Assembly (NCBI RefSeq): GCF_015864665.1
Contig: NZ_JADYWU010000001.1
Location: 372,001-436,000 of the forward strand
Source: Salinibacterium sp. SWN167
GTDB lineage: Bacteria; Actinomycetota; Actinomycetes; Actinomycetales; Microbacteriaceae
Length of the DNA stretch: 64,000 nucleotides
Reading direction: 5' to 3'
Position 1 is the stretch's first letter, and the number at the start of each line of letters is the position of its first letter. Below are positions 8,798-15,664 of the stretch, piece after piece. The notes beneath the pieces were generated by a model. It saw only the letters and a program-made list of their open reading frames with translations. It had not been told where the DNA came from and made no database searches. The translations under genes and the position numbers were made by a program.

Positions 8798-9393
8798 CTC
8801 GTAGCGCGGCGAGCGGGACGGTCGCCATCTTCTCCGGCAAAGACGTAGTCGCCAGAGCGGATGCGGTCGATCACGTCTCGAGCCCACTGCTGTTCTCCGC
8901 GCAAGCGAGAGGTCGCCAGTTCGAAGATTTCGCGCACGTAGGCGGGAGTCGAGGTCGAGGTTGCAACATCACCAATGTGGTACGCGTTGCTGGCAATGCG
9001 GGCGTCGATTTCGGTGACGCGGTGTTCGAGGCCGGCGAGCACTTCTTCGCGCTGCAGGGCGTACATGAACGAGGTGAGCACCATGACGGGCTTGGTGTCG
9101 AAGACTTCGACTGTCCACAGGGCGTCGCGCAGCATCCGGAGCAATTCGACTTCGCCAGCTTCGGTCATGCGGTAGGTCGTGCGCTCGGGGCGGTTGCCGG
9201 CAGACTCGGTGCCGTTCTCGGCGAGATAGCCATCGTTCGTGAGCGACCGCAGGGCGTTGTAGATCGAGCCGGGCTGAATGTTGGCCCATTCGTCGATGTG
9301 CCAGGTCATCAGTTCACGGCGCAGAAAGTAGCCGTGAACTGGTTGGAACTGGTTCACAGCTCCCAGTACGACGAGGCGAGTTGTAGTCGACAT
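8794..9393 (-). CDS. PadR-family transcriptional regulator
   Basis: The 199-residue protein has an N-terminal PadR winged helix (about 8-90; LGAVNQFQPVHGYFLRREL, IQPGSIYNALRSLTNDGYL, TTYRMTEAGE) and a C-terminal helical dimerisation region. PadR proteins usually repress neighbouring genes and are released by small aromatic or other ligands. It sits between the monooxygenase (convergent, 4-base overlap) and the flavin reductase (divergent), so it is the obvious regulator of both. Inverted repeats in the 9394-9534 gap are candidate operators and would also allow autoregulation. A TACCAT -10 lies seven bases before the ATG, suggesting a leaderless mRNA. Confidence 0.85.
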   Translation of the reverse strand: MSTTTRLVVLGAVNQFQPVHGYFLRRELMTWHIDEWANIQPGSIYNALRSLTNDGYLAENGTESAGNRPERTTYRMTEAGEVELLRMLRDALWTVEVFDTKPVMVLTSFMYALQREEVLAGLEHRVTEIDARIASNAYHIGDVATSTSTPAYVREIFELATSRLRGEQQWARDVIDRIRSGDYVFAGEDGDRPARRATS

Positions 9394-9400
9394 GCCCCCA

Positions 9401-9406
9401 ATGGTA
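9401..9406 (-). promoter_or_regulatory. -10 element TACCAT for the PadR gene
   Basis: On the minus strand TACCAT is followed by seven bases and the ATG at 9393, with no Shine-Dalgarno sequence. This is consistent with a leaderless promoter. Confidence 0.45.
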
Positions 9407-9445
9407 GGGCAAGGGGTCCGCTCGCAGGGCAGAAAGTCAGTTGTT

Positions 9446-9491
9446 TACATGATCAAAAATGACTAACATGTAGTCATATGTTCAAACTTGA
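9446..9491 (+). promoter_or_regulatory. Operator boxes shared with the ABC-transporter promoter
   Basis: TACATGATCAAAAATGACT (9446-9464) and CAAACTTGA (9483-9491) match the pair at 4412-4382 read on the other strand. Here 18 bases lie between the two boxes, and only three there. They lie in the divergent PadR/flavin-reductase gap, so a PadR binding site is the simplest reading. Confidence 0.6.
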
Positions 9492-9513
9492 CTAGCGGTC
9501 GCTGGTTGAACAT
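9459..9513 (+). promoter_or_regulatory. Two inverted repeats in the PadR/flavin reductase gap
   Basis: ATGACTA-N5-TAGTCAT occupies 9459-9477. Directly behind it, ATGTTCAA (9478-9485) and TTGAACAT (9506-9513) form a perfect 8-bp repeat with a 20-base spacer. PadR operators are usually dyads of this size, often with ATGT/ACAT half sites. Their position just upstream of the flavin reductase start supports repression. Confidence 0.6.
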
Positions 9514-9534
9514 TTCAAGCAAAGGAGTCCGCCC

Positions 9535-10029
9535 ATGTCGCACAAGACCACTGCGGAAGAAGTATCCCCTCAAGTCGCGCTTCGACGAGCGCTCTCGCTC
9601 TTTCCGACTGGTGTCGTCGCCCTCGCCGCGGTTGTTGACGGCCAGCCCACCGGCATCGCGGTGAACTCCTTTATCTCCGTTTCTCTCGAACCGCCGCTAG
9701 TCGCGGTCTGCCCCGCGCGCACCTCGACTACCTGGCCCGTGTTGGCTCGTGCCACGCGCATCGGGCTGAGCGTTCTCGGCGCCGATCAAGAGCAGACGGC
9801 GCGCAGCCTCGCCTCGCGCACGGGCGATCGCTTCGCCAACATTGACTGGCGTGCAACCGAGGGTGGGGCCATCCACATGGACGGTGCGGCGCTGTGGCTC
9901 GAGTGTGAGATTCGCCATAGCTTCGATGGGGGCGACCACGAGATTGTGACTCTCGAAGTTATCCACTCCGAGGCTTTTCCCGAAGTTACCCCTCTTGTCT
10001 TTCACCTCAGCCAGTTTCGCGGGCTGTAG
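9535..10029 (+). CDS. Flavin reductase family protein (reductase component of the monooxygenase)
   Basis: The 164-residue protein matches the flavin-reductase-like split-barrel domain: FPTGVVALAA, GIAVNSFISVSLEPPLVAVC, and the C-terminal GGDHEIVTLEVI with the His-Glu pair of the family. It would reduce FMN with NAD(P)H and pass FMNH2 to the LLM monooxygenase at 7430. It starts behind AAAGGAG. It is divergent from the PadR gene and leads a short operon with the riboflavin kinase, which begins 9 bases after its stop. Confidence 0.88.
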   Translation: MSHKTTAEEVSPQVALRRALSLFPTGVVALAAVVDGQPTGIAVNSFISVSLEPPLVAVCPARTSTTWPVLARATRIGLSVLGADQEQTARSLASRTGDRFANIDWRATEGGAIHMDGAALWLECEIRHSFDGGDHEIVTLEVIHSEAFPEVTPLVFHLSQFRGL

Positions 10030-10038
10030 GTCGCGAAA

Positions 10039-10479
10039 GTGCTCGACGTGCTCGCCGCTAGGGTTGAGCTAATGGAGCATCCACCGACGCTGAGTTTTCG
10101 CGGCACCGTCGTGCACGGTGATAAGCGCGGGCGCGAGCTGGGGTTTCCCACGGCGAACATTTCGATCGGCGACCACGCTGATCTTCCCGTCGATGGCGTT
10201 TACGCCTGCTGGGTCACTTTTCCGCCGGCGACCGAGGCTCATGGCGCGACCATCAGCATCGGTGACAACCCCACTTTTGACGACGTGACCGAGCGTCGGG
10301 TCGAAGCCTTTATCCACGATTTCGATGGCGACCTCTATGGGGCCGAGGTCGAGTTCACGGTGCACTCGTGGCTGCGCGGAATGTTCCGCTACGAGAGCCT
10401 CGACGAACTGATCGAGAAGACAGCGGCGGATGTCGCGGCCTCCCGCATCGCTCTCGCTCTTCCGTCTCAGCTCCCGTAG
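10039..10479 (+). CDS. Stand-alone riboflavin kinase domain protein
   Basis: The 146-residue protein matches only the kinase half of RibF: FRGTVVHGDKRGRELGFPTAN with the PTAN motif (37-40), DGVYACWV, SIGDNPTFDD and EAFIHDFDGDLYGAEVEF. It would phosphorylate riboflavin to FMN. The FMN adenylyltransferase half found in the usual bifunctional RibF is absent. The GTG start lies 9 bases after the flavin reductase, so the two are probably cotranscribed; an in-frame ATG at 10072 is an alternative that still keeps the kinase motifs. The context suggests local FMN supply for the FMN-dependent oxygenase system. The housekeeping RibF is expected elsewhere. Confidence 0.82.
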   Translation: MLDVLAARVELMEHPPTLSFRGTVVHGDKRGRELGFPTANISIGDHADLPVDGVYACWVTFPPATEAHGATISIGDNPTFDDVTERRVEAFIHDFDGDLYGAEVEFTVHSWLRGMFRYESLDELIEKTAADVAASRIALALPSQLP

Positions 10480-10533
10480 CTTTCACGTCTCCCCACATTT
10501 GCTCATCTGAGCATCTTTGCCCTGGGATTTCGT

Positions 10534-10539
10534 TAGTCT
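10534..10539 (+). promoter_or_regulatory. -10 element TAGTCT of a leaderless dcd promoter
   Basis: TAGTCT is followed by six bases and the dcd ATG at 10546. No Shine-Dalgarno sequence is present. Confidence 0.55.
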
Positions 10540-10545
10540 TAGGCC

Positions 10546-11151
10546 ATGCTTCTCAGTGATCGCGACATCCGGGCCGAACTCGCCTCTGGCCGCATCGGCC
10601 TAGACCCTCTCGATCTCGACATGGTGCAACCGTCGAGTGTCGATGTGCGGCTCGACCGCTTCTTCCGCCTCTTCGATAACCACAAATACCCGTTCATTGA
10701 CCCGGCCGTTGATCAGCCCGATCTCACTCACCTGATGGAGGTGGATGCCGACCAGCCGTTCATCCTTCACCCCGGTGAGTTTGTGCTCGGTTCCACGTTC
10801 GAACTCGTCACTTTGCCCGATGATGTTGCTGCTCGCCTCGAGGGCAAGAGCTCACTGGGGCGCCTCGGTCTGCTCACGCACTCCACTGCGGGCTTCGTTG
10901 ACCCTGGCTTCTCGGGTCACGTCACCCTCGAGCTCAGCAATGTTGCAACGCTGCCGATCAAGCTCTGGCCCGGCATGAAAATCGGGCAACTATGCTTCAT
11001 CAAGACCACGTCGCCGGTGGAATCGCCCTACGGCTCAGGCCAGTACGGTTCGCGCTACCAGGGTCAGCGTGGTCCTACGGCCAGCCGCAGCTTCCAGAAC
11101 TTTCACCGCACCGATGTGCGGGCGAATGATGCGGGTTCGCTCGGGGGCTAA
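10546..11151 (+). CDS. dcd: dCTP deaminase, probably bifunctional (dUMP-forming)
   Basis: The 201-residue protein carries the dCTP deaminase/dUTPase core: [54 protein letters not shown] and [12 protein letters not shown]. It converts dCTP to dUTP, and in the mycobacterial-type enzymes it also hydrolyses dUTP to dUMP, feeding thymidylate synthesis. The [11 protein letters not shown]...[14 protein letters not shown] region closely follows the bifunctional actinobacterial form, so that activity is inferred. Homotrimeric cytosolic enzyme. It has its own probable leaderless promoter and is not part of the flanking systems. Confidence 0.92.
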   Translation: MLLSDRDIRAELASGRIGLDPLDLDMVQPSSVDVRLDRFFRLFDNHKYPFIDPAVDQPDLTHLMEVDADQPFILHPGEFVLGSTFELVTLPDDVAARLEGKSSLGRLGLLTHSTAGFVDPGFSGHVTLELSNVATLPIKLWPGMKIGQLCFIKTTSPVESPYGSGQYGSRYQGQRGPTASRSFQNFHRTDVRANDAGSLGG

Positions 11152-11205
11152 ACCTGTTCTAGTGACGCGTGAGTGAACCTTAGATCACGATTCGGATTCT
11201 CATAC

Positions 11206-11233
11206 TTGTTTAATCCTCACTCTCACCTAATGT
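11206..11233 (+). promoter_or_regulatory. Promoter TTGTTT-N16-TAATGT, leaderless
   Basis: A -35-like TTGTTT (11206-11211) and -10 TAATGT (11228-11233) are spaced 16 bases apart. The ATG at 11240 follows the -10 after six bases, the same spacing as for lipoprotein A at 2820. Confidence 0.55.
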
Positions 11234-11239
11234 CGTCTT

Positions 11240-11905
11240 ATGAACACATTCGGGGATTCGGGATCACACACTGCACGACTGACCACGCGAAGGATTGTCG
11301 CTACAGCATCCGCGGTTGTGGTCGCTCTCGTGCTGGCTGGATGCACGAACCCTGTGGGCGAAGGTACTCTCTCATTCGAGCCCACAGCGACTCCCGTTGA
11401 ATCCACTTCAGCGCCTGTCGCTGAGCCGCTCGTGATCCCGTCCTGTGAGGAATTGCTCCCCTTGAGCCAGGTGGCGCAAGAGATGGGCGACACCACTGAA
11501 CTCTTGCGGGTAGAGAACACCGGCGAGTTCGAGCTCGCGTGGCCTGGTCGCTATGAAGGGTTCGAGGACTTCTTGGCGGAGGTCCCGCTGAGCCAACAGT
11601 GCACCTGGGCTCCCACGGGGAGTTTTGAAGTCTTCGTAGAGCTGATGGTCGCCGATACCTCGAACACTGACCTCGACGCGCTGCGTGCTCACATTCTGGA
11701 TTCCGGCTACGTAGCGGCTGAGAACGGTGGGGTTGAGACATACACCGGGCAAGCCGAGGGCTCATCGCGCGATCGATTCCCGACCCATCTTCTCGTCGAC
11801 GACCTGTGGATCTACGTCACGCCCTATAGCCAGGAACTGGCCCTCAGCTACGGCAACGGTGCGCTCGAGCAGATTGCCGCAGCTAACCCGACTCGCGGCT
11901 ACTAA
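11240..11905 (+). CDS. Lipoprotein, member C of a three-copy local family
   Basis: The 221-residue protein has a hydrophobic signal with lipobox LAGC, a Thr/Pro/Glu linker, then EPLVIPSCEELLPLS and a C-terminus ALEQIAAANPTRGY. These end signatures are shared with members A (2820) and B (3600). The LVDDLWIYVT segment corresponds to the DLWIHAT of A. It is more diverged in the middle and has lost the WGVP segment, where WAPTG now stands. The last 4 bases overlap the convergent idi gene. Surface-anchored; function unknown. Confidence 0.75.
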   Translation: MNTFGDSGSHTARLTTRRIVATASAVVVALVLAGCTNPVGEGTLSFEPTATPVESTSAPVAEPLVIPSCEELLPLSQVAQEMGDTTELLRVENTGEFELAWPGRYEGFEDFLAEVPLSQQCTWAPTGSFEVFVELMVADTSNTDLDALRAHILDSGYVAAENGGVETYTGQAEGSSRDRFPTHLLVDDLWIYVTPYSQELALSYGNGALEQIAAANPTRGY

Positions 11906-12432
11906 CCGTCGAGCTGCTCCAGCTGCTCCAACTGCCAGCCGAGCCACGGGCTGAAGGCGAACGGCGTACCGGCCACGGCGGCGTGCAGCGATTGCGGATC
12001 AACCCACTCGAATTCGTCGACTTCGTTGGGGTTCGGGGCTGCGGCATCCGCCGTCACTGCACGGTAGACGGGGCAAATCTCGTTCTCGACGATGCCGGAG
12101 GAGTCGACGGCGCGGTAGCGAAAGTCGGGCAGTACGAGCTGAACGTCACCGACGGTGATGCCGAGCTCGTACTTGGCCCGGCGGATGATCGCCGCAGCCA
12201 TAGCTTCACCGGGGGCCGGGTGCCCGCAGAACGAGTTCGTCCAGACACCGGGCCAGGTGAGTTTCGAGAGCGCGCGACGGGTGACCAGCACCTTGCCGTC
12301 CGCGTTGTAGACGTGGCACGAGAACGCGAGGTGCAGGGCAGTGTCGGTCGTGTGAACGAGGGCCTTGTCGGCAACACCAATGTGTTCGCCGGACTCGGAG
12401 AGAAGTACAACCTGCTCAGGGATTTCACTCAT
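11902..12432 (-). CDS. idi: Isopentenyl-diphosphate delta-isomerase, type I
   Basis: The 176-residue Nudix-fold protein has the catalytic Cys69 in TNSFCGHP, the Glu116/Glu118 pair in VENEIC, and metal-binding histidines near His27, His34 and His71. It interconverts isopentenyl and dimethylallyl diphosphate, which supplies starter units to prenyl chain synthesis. It is divergent from crtB with a 100-base gap, matching its role with the carotenoid operon. The C-terminus is a short LEQLEQLDG repeat. No clear Shine-Dalgarno sequence precedes the ATG. The 3' end overlaps lipoprotein C by four bases. Confidence 0.93.
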   Translation of the reverse strand: MSEIPEQVVLLSESGEHIGVADKALVHTTDTALHLAFSCHVYNADGKVLVTRRALSKLTWPGVWTNSFCGHPAPGEAMAAAIIRRAKYELGITVGDVQLVLPDFRYRAVDSSGIVENEICPVYRAVTADAAAPNPNEVDEFEWVDPQSLHAAVAGTPFAFSPWLGWQLEQLEQLDG

Positions 12433-12532
12433 GATCGCGATAGTCTGCCTAGGTGGAAAGAATCGAAATGCCGCACCTCATGTGTCGGCCTGCACTCAGC
12501 CTAACTAATGCGCTTGGGCGTGCGGACGGCGG

Positions 12533-13405
12533 GTGCGCGTGAGCTCGCGCCTCAAGCTGTACGACCGCGTTGCTGAAGACGCGGCGAGCATCGTCATTCG
12601 CAGCTATTCCACGTCGTTTTCTGCGGCATCCCGCCTGCTGGGCGTGGAGGTTCGGCAGCACGTCGAGAACATTTACGCACTGGTTCGCGTCGCCGATGAG
12701 ATCGTCGACGGCGGTGCCGAAGAAGCCGGCCTCGACGTGATTGCCACGAGCCGCCAGTTGAATGAACTCGAGAAGGAAACCGAAAACGCGATCGCGAGCG
12801 GTTTCAGCTCGAACCTCATCGTTCATGCCTTCGCCCTCACCGCGCGCGAGGTGGCCTTCGGCCCAGAACTCACGGCTCCCTTCTTCGAGTCGATGCGCAT
12901 GGATCTTAACCAGAAAGAGCACGACCAGGCCAGCTTCGACCGCTACGTATACGGCTCTGCCGAAGTCGTGGGGCTCATGTGCCTGTGCGCTTTCTTGCAC
13001 GGCCACGAGGTCAGCGACGAGCAGCGCGCCAAGTTTGTGCACGGCGCACGAGCGCTGGGCGCAGCCTTTCAGAAGGTCAACTTCTTGCGCGACTTGGCCG
13101 ACGACTTTGAGACTCTCGGTCGCAGCTACTTTCCGGGCGTCGACGTTGCAACGTTCACCGAAGCCGAGAAGATCCGGCTGCTCGACGACCTCGATGCCGA
13201 TCTGCGGGATGCCGCGATCGGCTCAGAACTGCCGGCGAGCAGCAAGAAGGCTGTTGCGCTCGCCCACTCTCTCTTTGCCCAACTCTCCACGCGCATCCGG
13301 GCTACTCCGGCCAGCGAACTGGTGAAGACGCGGGTGCGCGTTCCGAATGTTGTTAAGCTGCGGTTGGCTGCGGTCGCCGCGATGGGAGTGACCCCTCGAC
13401 CATGA
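12533..13405 (+). CDS. crtB: Phytoene synthase
   Basis: The 290-residue protein has the two Asp-rich prenyl-diphosphate-binding motifs, in RVADEIVDG (near residue 50) and NFLRDLADD (near 190), with YGSAEVVGLMC between them. It condenses two geranylgeranyl diphosphates to phytoene. The start is a GTG at 12533 or 12539; no strong Shine-Dalgarno sequence separates them. The stop overlaps the crtI ATG (ATGA), so translation is probably coupled. It is the first gene of the visible carotenoid operon; crtE, which usually precedes it in related operons, is missing here. Confidence 0.93.
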   Translation: MRVSSRLKLYDRVAEDAASIVIRSYSTSFSAASRLLGVEVRQHVENIYALVRVADEIVDGGAEEAGLDVIATSRQLNELEKETENAIASGFSSNLIVHAFALTAREVAFGPELTAPFFESMRMDLNQKEHDQASFDRYVYGSAEVVGLMCLCAFLHGHEVSDEQRAKFVHGARALGAAFQKVNFLRDLADDFETLGRSYFPGVDVATFTEAEKIRLLDDLDADLRDAAIGSELPASSKKAVALAHSLFAQLSTRIRATPASELVKTRVRVPNVVKLRLAAVAAMGVTPRP

Positions 13406-14991
13406 GTGACGTTGTTGTAATTGGTGGCGGTATTGCCGGGTTAGCGAGTGCGGCATTGCTCGCGAAAGAAGGCCATTCGGTCACGCTGCTGGAGGGCCGC
13501 CCGGAGGTGGGCGGCCGCGCTGGTTCGTGGGAGCACGAGGGTTTCCGTTTCGACACGGGCCCGTCGTGGTACCTGATGCCTGAGGTCTTCGACCACTTCT
13601 ACAAGCTGATGGGCACGACTGCCGCCGAGCAACTCTCGCTCGTCACCCTCGACCCCGGTTACCGGGTTTATTTTGAGGGAGAGAAAGAATCCCTCGACAT
13701 CTCCACCGATCTCGAAGAGAACCTCGCGCTATTCGAGAGCATCGAGCGCGGTTCGGGCGCCCGCATGCGCAAGTACTTGGCCTCGGCCGAAGACACCTAC
13801 GAGCTCGCTAAAAAGTACTTTCTCTACACGAGCTTCGCCGACCTGCGCACGAGTGCGACGAAAGAGGTGCTTGCCAAGGCGGCCCGCTTTATCCGTTTGC
13901 TTATCGAACCCCTGTCGAAGCTGGTTGCTCGCACCGTCAAAGACGACCGGTTGCGCAAAGTGCTCGGCTACCCGGCTGTCTTCCTCGGTTCCTCGCCGTA
14001 CCTCACGCCGAGCATGTATCACCTCATGAGCCACCTCGACCTGTCAGATGGTGTGCTCTACCCGATGGGCGGCTTCACCCGGGTGATCGAAAGCATCGCT
14101 GACATCGCGCGGGCTGCTGGCGTCGACATCCGCACCGGTTCGAAGGTCACGCGCATCGTGACAGTCGATGGCGTTGCAACAGGTGTTGAGTACACGGATG
14201 CCGCGGGCAAGCGTCACACCCTGAACGCCGAGACCGTGGTCTCGGCCGCCGACCTCCACCACACTGAGACCACCATGCTGGAGTCAAGCGAGCAAACCTA
14301 TCCCGCTGAGTACTGGGAGAAGAAGGTTCCCGGCCCCAGCGCGCTGCTGTTGTACTTGGGTGTGAAGGGCGAACTGCCCGAGCTCGAGCACCACACGCTG
14401 CTGTTCATGAAGGACTGGCAACAGGGCTTCGAGGCCATCTTTGGCAACGAACCCAAGGTGCCCGAGCCGGCATCGCTCTACATTTGCAAGCCCAGTGGCG
14501 TTGACCCGCATGTGGCACCCGAGGGATACGAGAATGTGTTTGTGCTCGTGCCAATTCCGGCCGACCCTGCCATTGGCCACGGTCAACTCGCAGGCGCCGG
14601 AGCTGGCGATGCGCGCATCGAAAAGCTCGCCGACTCGGTGATCTCGCAGATCAGTGAGTGGACCGGCATCCCCGACCTCGCCGACCGCATCACGGTGCGC
14701 CGCACGGTAGGCCCTGGCGACTTCGCCGATGACCTCAACGCGTGGCGCGGCACCGCCCTCGGCCCGGCGCACACGCTCAAGCAGAGCGCGTTCTTCCGCG
14801 CCGGCAATGTGAGCAAGAAGGTCAAGGGTCTCTACTATGTGGGTGGGTCCACCATCCCCGGCATCGGCCTTCCTATGTGTCTGATTAGTGCCGAAGTGCT
14901 CGTGAAGCGCCTGCGCGGCGACACCTCTGCTGGCCCGCTCGCTGAGCCGTTGACGCCCGTGGTCGCACCTCAACCGAGGCCCTGGCCGTGA
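13402..14991 (+). CDS. crtI: Phytoene desaturase
   Basis: The 529-residue flavoprotein begins with the FAD-binding VVVIGGGIAGLASAALLA, followed by EGRPEVGGRAGS. It ends with the carotenoid-desaturase signature around GLYYVGGSTIPGIGLPMCL. It would convert phytoene to lycopene at the membrane in several desaturation steps. It overlaps crtB by 4 bases and crtYe by 4 bases. A Pro-rich tail of about 20 residues follows the conserved region. The length is normal for bacterial CrtI. Confidence 0.94.
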   Translation: MSDVVVIGGGIAGLASAALLAKEGHSVTLLEGRPEVGGRAGSWEHEGFRFDTGPSWYLMPEVFDHFYKLMGTTAAEQLSLVTLDPGYRVYFEGEKESLDISTDLEENLALFESIERGSGARMRKYLASAEDTYELAKKYFLYTSFADLRTSATKEVLAKAARFIRLLIEPLSKLVARTVKDDRLRKVLGYPAVFLGSSPYLTPSMYHLMSHLDLSDGVLYPMGGFTRVIESIADIARAAGVDIRTGSKVTRIVTVDGVATGVEYTDAAGKRHTLNAETVVSAADLHHTETTMLESSEQTYPAEYWEKKVPGPSALLLYLGVKGELPELEHHTLLFMKDWQQGFEAIFGNEPKVPEPASLYICKPSGVDPHVAPEGYENVFVLVPIPADPAIGHGQLAGAGAGDARIEKLADSVISQISEWTGIPDLADRITVRRTVGPGDFADDLNAWRGTALGPAHTLKQSAFFRAGNVSKKVKGLYYVGGSTIPGIGLPMCLISAEVLVKRLRGDTSAGPLAEPLTPVVAPQPRPWP

Positions 14992-15356
14992 TTGTTCTCT
15001 ACCTTCTTGCTCTGCTGATTTCCCTCACGGGAATGGTCGTGCTCGATCGGCGCTTTTCGCTGTTCTTCTGGCGGGATGCCCGGCGCGCCCGCATCGTGCT
15101 GCCGGTCGGCGTGCTCTTCTTTCTTGTCTGGGATCTTCTCGGTGTCGGCCTCGGCATCTTCTTCCGCGGCGAGACCGAGTTCATGACCGGACTGCTGGTG
15201 GCACCGGAGGTTCCGCTCGAAGAAGTCTTCTTCCTCACGCTGCTCTGCTATCTCACGATGAACGTCTACGGCGCCCTCTCGCGGGAACGCCCACATCCCT
15301 CCGTTCATCCCGCGGGCACTGGTTCGGCGGCCACCACCGAGGGGCGAGCGTCATGA
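14988..15356 (+). CDS. crtYe: C50 carotenoid (lycopene) cyclase subunit, CrtYe-like
   Basis: The 122-residue protein has about three membrane spans and the lycopene-cyclase-domain motif PLEEVFFLTLLCYLTMN near residues 75-91. In C50-carotenoid-producing actinobacteria two such small subunits form one cyclase that closes the rings of C50 products. GTG start overlapping the crtI stop (GTGA) and stop overlapping the next ATG show tight coupling. Whether epsilon, beta or gamma rings form cannot be read from sequence alone. Confidence 0.88.
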   Translation: MIVLYLLALLISLTGMVVLDRRFSLFFWRDARRARIVLPVGVLFFLVWDLLGVGLGIFFRGETEFMTGLLVAPEVPLEEVFFLTLLCYLTMNVYGALSRERPHPSVHPAGTGSAATTEGRAS

Positions 15357-15664
15357 CCTACTGGCTCCTGAATGCCGTCTTTTTGGTGATCGTGGCGGCG
15401 CTCGCGGTGGCCGCGATCGCCACCTCACGCGCCCCGCGGTGGCGTGCAATTGCGATCACCGCCGGTATTCTGCTCGTGATGACCGCGGTCTTCGACAACG
15501 TGATGATCTCGGTCGGCCTGGTGGGGTACAGCGCGGATGCCATCAGTGGTGCTTTCATCGGTGTCGCTCCGCTCGAAGATTTCGCCTACACAATCGCCGC
15601 CGTCGTCGGGCTGCCGTGCTTGTGGACGCTGCTGGGTTCTCGCCGAAAGGACTCCCATGCTTAA
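15353..15664 (+). CDS. crtYf: C50 carotenoid (lycopene) cyclase subunit, CrtYf-like
   Basis: The 103-residue membrane protein has three predicted spans and the paired motif APLEDFAYTIAAVVGLP near residues 68-84, parallel to the PLEEVFF motif of the first subunit. It would act as the second half of the heterodimeric cyclase. It overlaps crtYe by 4 bases, and crtEb starts 8 bases before its stop. Confidence 0.88.
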   Translation: MTYWLLNAVFLVIVAALAVAAIATSRAPRWRAIAITAGILLVMTAVFDNVMISVGLVGYSADAISGAFIGVAPLEDFAYTIAAVVGLPCLWTLLGSRRKDSHA

